Shown here: piece by piece, positions 1 through 10,219 of the stretch
Position numbering within the stretch: the stretch's first letter is position 1
Layout: the number at the start of each line of letters is the position of its first letter
Assembly: GCA_019120315.1 (NCBI GenBank)
Contig: DWVJ01000028.1
Span: forward strand, 29,926-93,925
Length of the DNA stretch: 64,000 bases
DNA from: Candidatus Ruminococcus avistercoris
GTDB taxonomy: Bacteria; Bacillota; Clostridia; Lachnospirales; Lachnospiraceae
Direction: 5' to 3'
The notes under the pieces: model-generated
The model's input: only the letters and a program-made list of their open reading frames with translations
The model's database searches: none
Told to the model about the DNA's origin: nothing
Made by a program: the position numbers and the translations under genes

Positions 1-226
1 AGTTGATTCCCATTTCCATATTGGCGGTCTGCAGTTCGGCGTAGGCCTTGCGAAAAGTGCTGTCGATCTGGGACTGAATATCCTTGGCCTGATCGATCAG
101 GTCCATCAGCTCACGGATGAGGATATTCCTTTTTTTGTCCATCAGGTCAAAGCCCTGTCTGGCCAGCGCCAGGGAATTTTTGGCGAGAATCAGGTTCCCC
201 TTGGTGGGAAATGTATTTGGATCCAT
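1..226 (-). CDS. ntpD: V/A-type ATPase subunit D (partial, C-terminus beyond window start)
   Basis: Reverse-strand translation from ATG at 226: MDPNTFPTKGNLILAKNSLALARQGFDLMDKKRNILIREL, a typical subunit D N-terminus; follows ntpB in the operon. Confidence 0.9.
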   Translation of the reverse strand, partial: MDPNTFPTKGNLILAKNSLALARQGFDLMDKKRNILIRELMDLIDQAKDIQSQIDSTFRKAYAELQTANMEMGIN

Positions 227-237
227 AGTAATCCCCC

Positions 238-1671
238 CTATTGTGCTTCAGCCATCTTGTCAGCTTCTTTCTTTGCCTGGGCAGCCGGGTCGATCGTAGT
301 CGGTTTATAGTACTGATCCAGGATCTTGGTATCGATACGGTCCAGTTCTTCTCTGGGAAGGATGCCAAGCAGTTCCCAGCCGATATTCAGCGTGTCTTCT
401 ATGGTACGGTTCTCCGTGGGATCCTGTCCCACGAAACGATGTTCGAATTCGTTTCCGAAGACCAGATACTTTTTATCCAAAGGAGAAAGTTCGTCTTCGC
501 CGATAACGGATGCCAGAGCACGGGCATCGCCCACTTTGGCATAACAGGAAAACAGCTGGTTGGCCACATCCTGATGATCGGCTCTGGTGTAACCTTCACC
601 GATGCCGTCCTTCATCAGACGGGAGAGGGAAGGCAGTACGTTGATGGGCGGATAGATAGACTGGCCATGCAGCTGACGATCCAGAACGATCTGCCCCTCG
701 GTGATATATCCGGTCAGGTCAGGAATGGGATGGGTGATATCGTCGTTGGGCATGGTCAGAATGGGGATCTGTGTCACAGAACCCTCCACACCTCTGACGA
801 TGCCGGCTCTTTCATACAGCGTAGCCAGTTCACTGTACAGATAGCCGGGATATCCTTTTCGGGAAGGGATCTCTCCCTTGGAGGAGGATACCTCACGCAT
901 GGCCTCGCAGAAGGAGGTGATGTCCGTCATGATTACCAGAATATGCATTCCCTGTTCGAAGGCCAGATATTCGGCGGCGCTTAAGGCTACCTTGGGGGTG
1001 ATCAGACGCTCCACCACCGGGTCGTTGGCCAGGTTCAGGAACATGACCACATGGTCGGATACGCCGCTTTCCTCGAAGGTGCGGCGGAAGAATTCGGCCA
1101 CGTCGTATTTGACGCCCATAGCCGCAAATACAATGGCAAATTTTTCATCGGAATTGTCTCCCAGAGAAGCCTGCTGTACGATCTGAGCCGCCAGCTGGTC
1201 GTGGGGAAGGCCGTTTCCGGAGAAAATCGGCAGCTTCTGTCCGCGGATCAGAGTGGTCAGCCCGTCGATGGCGGAGATACCGGTGCGGATATAGTTACGC
1301 GGATACTCTCGGGTAACGGGGTTCAGCGGCAGGCCGTTGATGTTTACCTTATCTTCCGAGACGATGGGGCCTAGCCCGTCGATGGGTTTGCCGATACCAT
1401 CGAAAGTACGGCCGAGGATTTCCGGAGAGAGCGCGATTTCCATGGGATGTCCCGTCAGGCGGGTGTGGGTGTTGACCAGGGACATATTGTCCGTTCCTTC
1501 AAATACCTGGATGACGGCCTTGTCCTCATAGATTTCCACGATCCGGCCCAGTTTCTTTTCCTTTCCCTCTACGGAAAACTCTACGATTTCTTCGTAGGCA
1601 GCGTTTTTCACGCCTTCCAGAACCACCAGAGGGCCATTGATTTCATCCAGTCCTAAATATTCAATTGCCAT
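238..1671 (-). CDS. ntpB: V/A-type ATPase subunit B
   Basis: 477 aa ORF with [18 protein letters not shown] and [20 protein letters not shown] motifs; non-catalytic subunit family. Confidence 0.96.
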   Translation of the reverse strand: MAIEYLGLDEINGPLVVLEGVKNAAYEEIVEFSVEGKEKKLGRIVEIYEDKAVIQVFEGTDNMSLVNTHTRLTGHPMEIALSPEILGRTFDGIGKPIDGLGPIVSEDKVNINGLPLNPVTREYPRNYIRTGISAIDGLTTLIRGQKLPIFSGNGLPHDQLAAQIVQQASLGDNSDEKFAIVFAAMGVKYDVAEFFRRTFEESGVSDHVVMFLNLANDPVVERLITPKVALSAAEYLAFEQGMHILVIMTDITSFCEAMREVSSSKGEIPSRKGYPGYLYSELATLYERAGIVRGVEGSVTQIPILTMPNDDITHPIPDLTGYITEGQIVLDRQLHGQSIYPPINVLPSLSRLMKDGIGEGYTRADHQDVANQLFSCYAKVGDARALASVIGEDELSPLDKKYLVFGNEFEHRFVGQDPTENRTIEDTLNIGWELLGILPREELDRIDTKILDQYYKPTTIDPAAQAKKEADKMAEAQ

Positions 1672-1683
1672 ATTAAACCCTCC

Positions 1684-3450
1684 TTAACCGTTTCTTTCCA
1701 GAACGTTTTCATAGAATCTGTCGATATCCGCCATATACTGTCCAAACATTTCCGGTTTGTCGTTGGGGACATCGTATTTGATGGCGATCACCCGTTCAAA
1801 GATATTGTCTTCTTTCAGTACGGAAATGGGCATTCCCATGGCCACCAGTGTTTTGGATCTCTTATACAGATACAGAATGGTTTCCATCATCTTATACTGT
1901 TTTTCCAGCGGAACGCTGGTGTCGTCTTTGTGGAAGGCGTTCTGCTGCAGGAAGCCCAGGCGGATGACGCGGGCGATTTCCAGCGTCAGTTTCTGATCAT
2001 CGGGCAGTACGTCGCTTCCGATCAGCTTGACGATTTCCATCAGGGAACTTTCCTGATTGAGGAGGGCCATGATCTGGTTTCGAAGATCCACAAAATTTTT
2101 ATTGACGTTGTCTTTGTACCAGGGCGCCAGGTCGTTCAGATACTCGCTGTAGCTGGTCAGCCAGTGGATGGCCGGGAAGTGTCGGGCGTATGCCAGAGAC
2201 TTGTCCAGTCCCCAGAAACAGCGGACATACCGTTTGGTGTTCATGGTAACCGGTTCCGAGAAGTCGCCGCCCTGGGGCGATACGGCGCCGATGATGGTGA
2301 CGGATCCTTCCGAACCGTTCAGGTTCTGCATCATGCCGGCGCGCTCATAGAAGGCGGAAAGCCGGGATGCCAGGTAGGCGGGGAAACCTTCCTCCGCCGG
2401 CATTTCTTCCAGACGGCCGGACAGCTCACGCAGCGCTTCGGCCCAGCGGGAGGTGGAGTCTGCCATGATGGCTACGTCGTATCCCATATCCCGGTAATAT
2501 TCCGCCAGCGTCAGTCCGGTATAGATGGAAGCTTCACGGGCGGCCACGGGCATGTTGGAGGTATTGGCGATCAGCGCGGTACGGTCCATCAGGGGATTGC
2601 CGCTTTTGGGATCGACCAGTTCCTGGAACTCTTCCAGTACCTGAGTCATCTCATTTCCACGTTCTCCGCAGCCGATGTAGATGATGATATCGGCATCGGA
2701 CCATTTGGCGATCTGATGCTGGGTCATGGTTTTTCCGGTTCCGAATCCGCCGGGGATGGCGGCGGTGCCGCCTTTGGCGATGGGGAACATGGTATCCAGG
2801 ATACGCTGTCCGGTTACCAGGGGACGGGAAGCGGGGTAGCGCTTCAGCGTGGGCCTGGGGATACGGATGGGCCATTTCTGGCACAGCGTCAGATCTTTCG
2901 TGGTTCCGTCGGGCAGTTCCAGTACGGCGATGGTATCCAAAATGGTATAATCGCCGTCGGGAACCGCCTCCTTGATGGTTCCGCTCAGGTTGGGCGGCAC
3001 CATGGATTTATGCACGATGGAGCGGGTCTCCGGTGTTTCTGCGATGATCGTTCCGCCTGTGACCGCATCTCCCGGTTTTACTGTCATGTGGACATGCCAT
3101 TTCTTTTCTGTATTCAGGGAATCAACACTGACGCCGCGGCTGATATATTTTCCGGATTCTGCGGCGATTTCGCTCAAGGGCCGCTGGATACCGTCGAAGA
3201 TGTTGTTCAGGATACCGGGACCCAATGTTACAGAAATGGCGTCGCCGGTGGCGGTCACTTCGGCGCCCGGCTTCAGGCCGGTGGTCTCCTCAAAAACCTG
3301 TACGGTGGTGGTGTCCTTAGTCAATGCGATGACTTCCCCCACCAGGTGCTCTTCGCCGACATGAACCATCTCTGACATTTTGAAGCCGGTATTCCCTTTC
3401 AGGTAGACAACAGGACCGTTGATTCCGTATATAATTCCTGTCTTGCTCAT
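1684..3450 (-). CDS. ntpA: V/A-type ATPase catalytic subunit A
   Basis: 588 aa; Walker [29 protein letters not shown] motifs. Confidence 0.97.
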   Translation of the reverse strand: MSKTGIIYGINGPVVYLKGNTGFKMSEMVHVGEEHLVGEVIALTKDTTTVQVFEETTGLKPGAEVTATGDAISVTLGPGILNNIFDGIQRPLSEIAAESGKYISRGVSVDSLNTEKKWHVHMTVKPGDAVTGGTIIAETPETRSIVHKSMVPPNLSGTIKEAVPDGDYTILDTIAVLELPDGTTKDLTLCQKWPIRIPRPTLKRYPASRPLVTGQRILDTMFPIAKGGTAAIPGGFGTGKTMTQHQIAKWSDADIIIYIGCGERGNEMTQVLEEFQELVDPKSGNPLMDRTALIANTSNMPVAAREASIYTGLTLAEYYRDMGYDVAIMADSTSRWAEALRELSGRLEEMPAEEGFPAYLASRLSAFYERAGMMQNLNGSEGSVTIIGAVSPQGGDFSEPVTMNTKRYVRCFWGLDKSLAYARHFPAIHWLTSYSEYLNDLAPWYKDNVNKNFVDLRNQIMALLNQESSLMEIVKLIGSDVLPDDQKLTLEIARVIRLGFLQQNAFHKDDTSVPLEKQYKMMETILYLYKRSKTLVAMGMPISVLKEDNIFERVIAIKYDVPNDKPEMFGQYMADIDRFYENVLERNG

Positions 3451-3452
3451 GT

Positions 3453-4043
3453 TTATACCTCCAGGTGAAAATTCTCTTTCTCGTCATTCATCAATGTCAG
3501 AAAGGAATTGTCAATCAGAATGTTTTTGGAACGGATCACCGCCCGCATTCCGCCCATAAAGGGCTCTTTGGAAATGGTGGGCGCAAAGCCTTTCTGATCC
3601 AGCCTGCGTACGATCTCATCGCTCAGACCGGCGTCGGATGGATCGATATAAACGACCATCTCGTCGCCGTCCGCAAAGTCCAAAGCTTCTTTGATCTGGC
3701 GGCAGAGCATGGAGAGATAATCGGGGCTTTCCTTGAAGCGTTCCAGTTTTTCTGCCACTTCCTGAAAAAGTTTCTCACGCAGTTCTTCGGTGACGGCGGA
3801 AAACTTCCGCTTGATCTGAATCTGCTGAGTGGATACTTCTTTGTTGAAATCCCGTTTCAGCTTGTCGGATTCTGCGGTAAGCTCAGCCTCCGCCTGGCGG
3901 TGTTTCGTTTCTTTGTGCTCCTCAAAGGTCTTTTCCAGCGCCGCTTCGTGGGTATCCAGCAGCTTTTTGGCGTCCTCCTGAGCGCTTTCTATTGAAATAT
4001 CATAAAAATGCTGTAATTTTTCATCAGTAGTCAATCTTCTCAC
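3453..4043 (-). CDS. ntpE: V/A-type ATPase subunit E-like stalk protein
   Basis: 196 aa, N-terminal coiled coil rich in K/E/Q, C-terminal subunit E-like region; position in operon. Confidence 0.75.
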   Translation of the reverse strand: MRRLTTDEKLQHFYDISIESAQEDAKKLLDTHEAALEKTFEEHKETKHRQAEAELTAESDKLKRDFNKEVSTQQIQIKRKFSAVTEELREKLFQEVAEKLERFKESPDYLSMLCRQIKEALDFADGDEMVVYIDPSDAGLSDEIVRRLDQKGFAPTISKEPFMGGMRAVIRSKNILIDNSFLTLMNDEKENFHLEV

Positions 4044-4059
4044 CTTCTTCTTGGAATAC

Positions 4060-4368
4060 TTATAATTTCAGGCCGATGGATTCGTTGATATAGGATGTGA
4101 TGAAATCCGGCTTCCGGCCTGTGCCGTGACGATCCGGAATCTCGATGATCAGAGGCAGCCTGTGAGAGATTCTGGCCTCGTTCACCACCTCCGGAAATTC
4201 CCGGCCGAATTTTTCCGTCAACAGGATAATCCCGATCTCTTTGTCCGCGAAGGCTGTTTCCAGCGCCTGGCGCAGTTCTTCCCGTTCATGCACCACGACG
4301 CCTTCGATGCCTGCCAGCCGCATTCCGGTCTGGGTATCCACGTTGTCGCTGATTAAGTACATTTTCAT
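4060..4368 (-). CDS. ntpF: V/A-type ATPase subunit F
   Basis: 102 aa: MKMYLISDNVDTQTGMRLAGIEG...IGIILLTEKF; classic subunit F. Confidence 0.88.
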   Translation of the reverse strand: MKMYLISDNVDTQTGMRLAGIEGVVVHEREELRQALETAFADKEIGIILLTEKFGREFPEVVNEARISHRLPLIIEIPDRHGTGRKPDFITSYINESIGLKL

Positions 4369-4799
4369 TAAAGCTGCCCCAGGATCATGAAGGAGATGAT
4401 CAGACCGTACAGAGCAACACCTTCGGCAAGACCTACGAAGATCAGGGATTTACCAAGGATGCTGGAGTCTTCGCTGATAGCTCCAAGTGCAGCGGAAGCA
4501 GCGCTGGCAACTGCGACACCGCCGCCGATACAGGAAAGTCCGGTTACCAGTGCGGCGGCCAGATAAGCCATGCCTGCGCCGATGGTGATTCCGTTTCCGG
4601 CGTCAGCCAGTACGTTTACTTTGCCCACCAGCATAACGGCGGCGGCAATGATCATAGTTCCGAAGAAAAAGAACGCGTTTACGCCGATGGTTTTCTTATA
4701 TCGGCCTTCGTTTCTTTCGCCCACCAGGTATACGCCGAAGGGGACGATGATGCTTAAGATTAATGCTGCAGCTAAAGTAATCTGGATTAACAGTGTCAT
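4368..4799 (-). CDS. ntpK: V/A-type ATPase proteolipid subunit K
   Basis: 143 aa from ATG at 4799 with GGAGG RBS; four hydrophobic segments; GLSCIGGGVAVASAASAALGAISED and FVGLAEGVALYGLIISF proteolipid signature. Confidence 0.92.
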   Translation of the reverse strand: MTLLIQITLAAALILSIIVPFGVYLVGERNEGRYKKTIGVNAFFFFGTMIIAAAVMLVGKVNVLADAGNGITIGAGMAYLAAALVTGLSCIGGGVAVASAASAALGAISEDSSILGKSLIFVGLAEGVALYGLIISFMILGQL

Positions 4800-4833
4800 G
4801 ATAGAATTCCTCCTTGTAATTTTCTTGGTTTTC

Positions 4834-6765
4834 CTAGTTTTCTGTTTTTTTGATAAAAGGTTTAAACTCTCTTCCGTTTCCTTTATAGAACCGGCTGAAC
4901 AGTTCATAGTATTCCAGACGCAGAACCTGAATTCCCACGATCAGACCTTCCAGTCCGCAGACGAAAAGGTTGCCAAGCACGATGACAATCCAGTTGGGAT
5001 TTCCGCTGGCCTGTACGCCTGCCAGTGTCAGCACCACTTCCATCATGGCCGCGTGGCTGACAGCAAAGGCGCCGATACGGACAAAGGAAAGGGTATTGGA
5101 AAAGTAACTTAACAGGACTTCGAACATTTCGAAAAATCCCTGTACAAAGAACATTCCCTTGGATCCGGGCATGATCTCTGACTTTTTATTCACCAGGTTG
5201 GTCAGCGGCTCCTTGAAGAAGATCAGGAGCAGCGGAATCACAAACATGACCACCAGTACGGCTGCCGCCGGCAGAGAATGACCGGACATGAACAGGAAAA
5301 TCGTGGCAGTCAGCGCACCGTAGAATATGAGGCCTGCCACGGCGTTATGGTCAAACCAGATATTTTCCGTATCCTTTGCCTTGACGGCGTTGATGATGTG
5401 AAACACCATAGATAAAAGGATCAGGAACATACCAAAGCCGATGGCGACGATAAATACGGTATTCAGCGTTCCCAGGAAGGGCAGCGTGCTCATGTGGGTC
5501 TTCGGGCTGAGCCAGATGGGATCTTCCATCTCGAATCCGAAAAAGCTTCCGAACATAAATCCAAAGAAGGTGGAGAAGATGCCGGCCGTGGAAATGATGG
5601 CAGCAAGATCCATCTTTTTGAATTTATAAAGCAGCAGTCCGCCGATGAAGAGACAGAGCCCCTGTCCGATATCTCCGAACATGGCGCCGAAGATAAAGGC
5701 GTAGGTGATGGACACGAAGATGGTGGGGTCGATCTCATTGTAGGCGGGAAGACCGTACATGCGGATAAACATTTCAAAGGGACGGAACAGTTTTGGGTTG
5801 CGCAGCTTGGTAGGCGGCATGCCCAGCTCGTGTCCGGTGTAGTTTTCCACGAAAAAGTACACGTTCTCGTCGTCCCGGATATCTTCCTGGAAAGCGTCCG
5901 CATCCCGCTCGCTCATCCAGCCGCAGAGGATGTAGAACACTTCGTAATCGTCCTTGGTGCAGGCTGCCAGGCGGCGCACGTCAAAGTTGGTGGAACAGCT
6001 TTCCAGCGTCCTTTTGGCTGCCGCCAGCCGGTCTTTGTAGGTGTCGATCAGCTTTTGCAGCTTTGCTTTTAGCGCTTCATTTTTTTCGTTGGCGCTCTTT
6101 AATTCCGTTTCCAGATAGGCGAAAGCTTCCTCCGGGGTGCCGGAGTATTCATCCGGCAGATAAATGCGTTCAAAATGCATGGATGCATAGACGGCATCGA
6201 TTTTTTTCAGCTGCGCCCGGGGACAGAAGTAAGCGCCCCAGATGTAGGTATCGTCCTCGCCGCAGGGATAGAAATAAGTGTCATAGTTATCGTAGATATA
6301 ATTTTCAAATTTACTGAAATACTCTTTTGAGATCCGCCCGAACCGGAAACGGATAAACTCAAAATGAAGCAGCGAGGAAAGATTATAATGCAAAGCCTTG
6401 AAGGGCTGAATCTTTTTCATGGATTCATCCAGATGGCTGCGCTGCTTCTCCAGGTCCTCCAGCTCCTGGGTGACGGCCGTATACTGCTGGTCCACAGATT
6501 CAATCAGCTTCAGCGAGTCCTCAACGGACAGGGAGACTGAGGTGTCCACGGTACTGGCATCAAAAAGATTGCAGAATTCACTGGCCTTATTCAGGGATTC
6601 CCGGTAAGGGTTTATCTGAATGTAGGGATCCAGATTCTGGACACTCTGGAGTTCGGTAAGGGCGTTCTCCAGATGAATCTCATATTTGGACAGATATTCG
6701 TTTACGACGCGGTCAATATCCGCTTTCGGACCGGTGATGCTGATAAATTTCATTTTCTCAATCAA
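4834..6765 (-). CDS. ntpI: V/A-type ATPase subunit I
   Basis: 643 aa; N-terminal coiled-coil domain plus multi-TM C-terminus (FGDIGQGL, SYFSNTLSFVRIGAFAVSHAAMM). Confidence 0.94.
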   Translation of the reverse strand: MIEKMKFISITGPKADIDRVVNEYLSKYEIHLENALTELQSVQNLDPYIQINPYRESLNKASEFCNLFDASTVDTSVSLSVEDSLKLIESVDQQYTAVTQELEDLEKQRSHLDESMKKIQPFKALHYNLSSLLHFEFIRFRFGRISKEYFSKFENYIYDNYDTYFYPCGEDDTYIWGAYFCPRAQLKKIDAVYASMHFERIYLPDEYSGTPEEAFAYLETELKSANEKNEALKAKLQKLIDTYKDRLAAAKRTLESCSTNFDVRRLAACTKDDYEVFYILCGWMSERDADAFQEDIRDDENVYFFVENYTGHELGMPPTKLRNPKLFRPFEMFIRMYGLPAYNEIDPTIFVSITYAFIFGAMFGDIGQGLCLFIGGLLLYKFKKMDLAAIISTAGIFSTFFGFMFGSFFGFEMEDPIWLSPKTHMSTLPFLGTLNTVFIVAIGFGMFLILLSMVFHIINAVKAKDTENIWFDHNAVAGLIFYGALTATIFLFMSGHSLPAAAVLVVMFVIPLLLIFFKEPLTNLVNKKSEIMPGSKGMFFVQGFFEMFEVLLSYFSNTLSFVRIGAFAVSHAAMMEVVLTLAGVQASGNPNWIVIVLGNLFVCGLEGLIVGIQVLRLEYYELFSRFYKGNGREFKPFIKKTEN

Positions 6766-6785
6766 TGAAGTACACCTCCGGGTTG

Positions 6786-7826
6786 TTAAAATTTAAATAT
6801 ATGCGCAACTGTTTCTTCAGGAGGAACGCTGTAGCGAATACACTCCAAAGCTACAGTAAGGCGTCGGATTTCATGATCTTTAAAGAAAAGATACTGGTAA
6901 ATAGTCGCCGCCGAGAATGGATGACTCTTGGCGCTGCGCGTCAGCACACGCTTCATGATGGAAATATACATATCCTCCAGCGTGTCGGCGGACAGCTGCG
7001 GATAATGTTTTCCATAATAGGTACGGCTCAGTACATCTTCAAAAACCGTATTGTTTTCCGCTTCCACCAAAGCAGTGATCTCTTCCTTTTTCAGTTTATA
7101 ATGAACAGGAAGAAGCAAAGCGTAGATATCGGCCGGGGTGGCCTGATAAAATTCTCTGGAACGGCGGATCCACTGCAGGTTCAGAAGATCAAATTTGTGA
7201 CCGTACGCATTGGTGAGGCCTTTCAGGTCTTCATCATGAAACAGTTTGTCCTTTAACGTCCAGATGTTGCGGAAATTAAAGACATCCAGCGCCGTCTCGT
7301 AGTCGAACAGCGTGGGTGATTCGATTTCCCTTAAATGGTTCAGCGGCTGGTAATATTCCGTGCCCTTCAGATTATTGATGAAGTCTTCGATGGAAGACGA
7401 GGACGCCAGAAGGTTGATGTTTAAAGAAGAATGACGTCCGAAGAAGGCATGGAACATGGAGAGATCCAGTTCCACATCTCTGTGGTCAAAAACCTTGTTC
7501 AGACAGTTCTTCAGTATGGCCACTTCATAGCGTTTAAAGTAAAGGTCAAGGAATTTACGCTGTTCCATGTTGGCAAAACGGTACAGCCGTGTAAAATCAT
7601 TGTATACGGCGTTGATCAGCAGCTTTTCGATCTGGCCCCGGTGAAGATCATTTTCATCAAGGGAAGCCCAGATCTGACTGTATGCCGGCCGCTGTTTCAG
7701 GTAGGCCACAGCCAGCGGGACGGAGGAAATTTCCGCCAGTTCCCGGTACTGGTCATCCGTCAGAAGATTGCTTTTCATGGCGCGTATTTTCGTTACGAGA
7801 CCGCTGTATGAAAGCATTTTTCCCAT
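6786..7826 (-). CDS. ntpC: V/A-type ATPase subunit C
   Basis: 346 aa; subunit C/AC39-like sequence, operon position. Confidence 0.88.
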   Translation of the reverse strand: MGKMLSYSGLVTKIRAMKSNLLTDDQYRELAEISSVPLAVAYLKQRPAYSQIWASLDENDLHRGQIEKLLINAVYNDFTRLYRFANMEQRKFLDLYFKRYEVAILKNCLNKVFDHRDVELDLSMFHAFFGRHSSLNINLLASSSSIEDFINNLKGTEYYQPLNHLREIESPTLFDYETALDVFNFRNIWTLKDKLFHDEDLKGLTNAYGHKFDLLNLQWIRRSREFYQATPADIYALLLPVHYKLKKEEITALVEAENNTVFEDVLSRTYYGKHYPQLSADTLEDMYISIMKRVLTRSAKSHPFSAATIYQYLFFKDHEIRRLTVALECIRYSVPPEETVAHIFKF

Positions 7827-7830
7827 AATC

Positions 7831-8142
7831 TCATACCTCGGTTATTCTTTTTACGATCTCATCGGACAGTTTGCTGTGTTTTTCTTCGAAAGACTGATAA
7901 AGAGAAGCCAGCCCGTGTTCGGTGTCATCCTGTAATTTTTTCAGTGCCTGTTCATTTTCCGCCTGCAGTTCTTCCCGCAGAGCTTCCAGACGTTTCTGGG
8001 TGTCAGCTTCTACCTGTTCATCGAAAGCTTTGATCTGCTCCTGCATCTTGGAATCCAGCACCTTGAGCTGCGCATTGGCGTTTTCCATAATCTTCTTTGC
8101 GGCAATCTCAATCTCGGATAGTTTTTTCATTACTGTTTCCAT
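7831..8142 (-). CDS. V/A-type ATPase peripheral stalk subunit G/H-like coiled-coil protein
   Basis: 103 aa alanine/glutamate-rich coiled coil, first gene of ATPase operon, 4 bp from ntpC. Confidence 0.65.
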   Translation of the reverse strand: METVMKKLSEIEIAAKKIMENANAQLKVLDSKMQEQIKAFDEQVEADTQKRLEALREELQAENEQALKKLQDDTEHGLASLYQSFEEKHSKLSDEIVKRITEV

Positions 8143-8318
8143 ATGTGCCTCCTGTTTGTGTGGTCAAAAACTTCTGCACTATATAATACACTCTTTTTCG
8201 AAAAAAACCAGACCCAATATGAAAAAAAATAAAAGAAATGCCTTTTATCTGTCCCGGTTTTATAGTAATATAAAATACAAATATTTTACAAAATACCAGG
8301 AAAAAAGGAAAATTGCTT

Positions 8319-8963
8319 ATGAGATTAAGAAATATTCCCGGTTCGAAAGAGATCATCGGTTCCAGCAGGTACGTGGTTCAGGAACCGCAGAAGTTCAAAG
8401 GACGCTGGCAGGAAAAGTTTTTAAGGACGGCGCCCCTTCATATTGAAGTAGGGATGGGGAAGGGGCGGTTTATCATGGATATGGCCCGGCTGCATCCGGA
8501 AATCAATTACGTGGGGATCGAAATGTACGACAGCGTCCTGCTGCGCGCCGTACAGAAGATGGATCAGACGGAGGAAGATTTGCCAAACCTGTGTTTCCTC
8601 AGAGTGGACGCCAGAGAGCTTCCGGACATTTTCGCGCCGGGCGAGGTGGATCGGATCTATCTGAATTTTTCGGATCCCTGGCCCAAAGACCGTCATGCCA
8701 AACGCCGTCTGACTTCCCGGCAGTTTCTGGAACGGTATGACCGGATTCTGAAACCGGAAGGCCATCTGGAATTCAAGACGGATAACCGGGATCTTTTTGT
8801 GTTTTCTCTGGAAGAGGCAAAGACGGCGGGGTGGAAAATCCTGGATGACACCTTCGATCTTCATAAAGATGAGAAGCTGTGTCAGGGGAATGTGATGACA
8901 GAATATGAAGAGAAATTTTCCTCCCAGGGGAATCCCATCTGCAAAATGATTATCTGCCGGTGA
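8319..8963 (+). CDS. trmB: tRNA (guanine-N7-)-methyltransferase
   Basis: MRLRNIPGSKEII...IEVGMGKGRFI...YLNFSDPWPKDRHAKRRLTS...LEFKTDN; TrmB motifs. Confidence 0.96.
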   Translation: MRLRNIPGSKEIIGSSRYVVQEPQKFKGRWQEKFLRTAPLHIEVGMGKGRFIMDMARLHPEINYVGIEMYDSVLLRAVQKMDQTEEDLPNLCFLRVDARELPDIFAPGEVDRIYLNFSDPWPKDRHAKRRLTSRQFLERYDRILKPEGHLEFKTDNRDLFVFSLEEAKTAGWKILDDTFDLHKDEKLCQGNVMTEYEEKFSSQGNPICKMIICR

Positions 8964-8979
8964 TTTCCGGCAGATAATC
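8948..8979. repeat. Perfect 13-bp inverted repeat overlapping trmB stop codon
   Basis: gattatctgccgg-tgattt-ccggcagataatc; the TGA loop start is the trmB stop codon. Confidence 0.8.
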
Positions 8980-9040
8980 CGGGCAGCAGGCGGACTGTTT
9001 CATATATTAATAGGGAAGAAGTTTTCCGGAGGAAAAGCAA

Positions 9041-9178
9041 ATGGCCAGATACCGTGGATTTAAGGGAACCTTGCTGCAATGGTGCTATCGGAACAGGAAG
9101 ACAGACTGTCTGTTGATGGGACTTTTGCAGGCTGTAAATGAGCTGAATCAGATGCTGTCCGGGAGAAAAAGACGATGA
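9041..9178 (+). CDS. Small cationic hypothetical protein (45 aa)
   Basis: ATG at 9041 preceded by GGAGGAAAAGCAA; MARYRGFKGTLLQWCYRNRKTDCLLMGLLQAVNELNQMLSGRKRR. Confidence 0.45.
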   Translation: MARYRGFKGTLLQWCYRNRKTDCLLMGLLQAVNELNQMLSGRKRR

Positions 9179-9218
9179 TCGAAAGAAATTATTAAAAAAA
9201 CAAAAAATATTTATAAAA

Positions 9219-9246
9219 AAAGGGTTGATTTTTCGACCCTTTTCCA
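9219..9246 (+). terminator. Rho-independent terminator upstream of tRNA
   Basis: aaagggttgatttttcgacccttttcc hairpin with T tract. Confidence 0.55.
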
Positions 9247-9283
9247 TTATAATAGCAATCACGTTGAAAAAATAATAAATCGA

Positions 9284-9356
9284 GCGCGATTAGCTCAGCT
9301 GGCAGAGCACCTGACTCTTAATCAGGGTGTCCAGGGTTCGAACCCCTGATCGCGCA
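9284..9356 (+). tRNA. tRNA-Lys (anticodon CTT)
   Basis: GCGCGAT acceptor ... GACTCTTAATC anticodon arm ... GGGTTCGAACCCC T-arm ... ATCGCGC-A; full cloverleaf without encoded CCA. Confidence 0.93.
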
Positions 9357-9455
9357 TTAAAGGCACTGTTTTTGGGGACGAGAAGCCCTGGGGACGGTGT
9401 TTTTATTTTGTCCTTTCCTGCAGCGGCGGGAAGGCGCGCTGATGATGAAAGGGGA

Positions 9456-10199
9456 ATGAGAAAAATGGGGAATGAACTGACGGAAGGTCCGGTGACGAAA
9501 TCCATGCTGCGCTTTGCAGTTCCCATTATTCTGGGAGATCTGCTGCAGCAGTGTTACAATATCGCGGATACGGTGATCGTGGGAAGGTTTCTGGGCGCCG
9601 ATGCTCTGGCTGCGGTGGGATCATCCTTTTCTCTGATGACTTTCCTTACCTCCATCCTGCTGGGGCTGGCCATGGGAAGCGGAACGGTATTTTCCATCCG
9701 CTTCGGTCAGAAGGACAGAAAAGCGCTGAAAGAGTGCGTTCTGGCGTCTTTTGTGCTTCTTTTTGCGGTGACCGTTTTTCTGACGGCGGTGATCTTTGCC
9801 GGGATGTTCGGTATCTTTTTATATAACTTTTTTGCAGCGCTTCTGCGCTCTTTGGGGAATTCTGTTGTGCCGCTGATTTTCCTGGCGGTGTCCGCCGGCC
9901 TGAATATCGGTCTGGATCTGTGGTTTGTAGCCGGTCTGGAATGGGGCGTGGCTGGAGCGGCCGGAGCCACGGTGATATCCCAGTATGTGTCGGGGATCGG
10001 CATTGCCGTCTATACGCGGGTTCGTTTCCCGGAACTGATACGAAAAGAGAAGGGAATCCGTCTCAGAAAAGAACGGATCCGGGAGATTACCGGATTTTCG
10101 GCCCTTACCTGTCTGCAGCAGTCCATCATGAATCTGGGAATCCTGGCGGACGCTTTGGGAACAGGATATTATCTGTTTTGGAAAAAGAAACGACATTAG
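9456..10199 (+). pseudogene. MATE family efflux transporter with two internal in-frame deletions (residual ~248 aa ORF)
   Basis: N-terminal MGNELTEGPVTKSMLRFAVPIILGDLLQQCYNIADTVIVGRFLG and a plausible C-terminal ALADALGTGYYLFWKKK joined to a greatly shortened middle; family is normally ~440-460 aa. Confidence 0.75.
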
Positions 10200-10219
10200 A
10201 CGGCCGGGAGAAAAATTTC

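Noticed and set aside
1930-3375. 481-aa plus-strand ORF opposite ntpA
   Set aside because: Antisense to a strongly conserved gene; composition (H/Q/G-rich) is typical of a shadow frame.
9327-9455. N-terminal extension of the MATE ORF into the tRNA gene
   Set aside because: Overlaps tRNA-Lys; a later ATG at 9456 with upstream purine-rich RBS is the sensible start.
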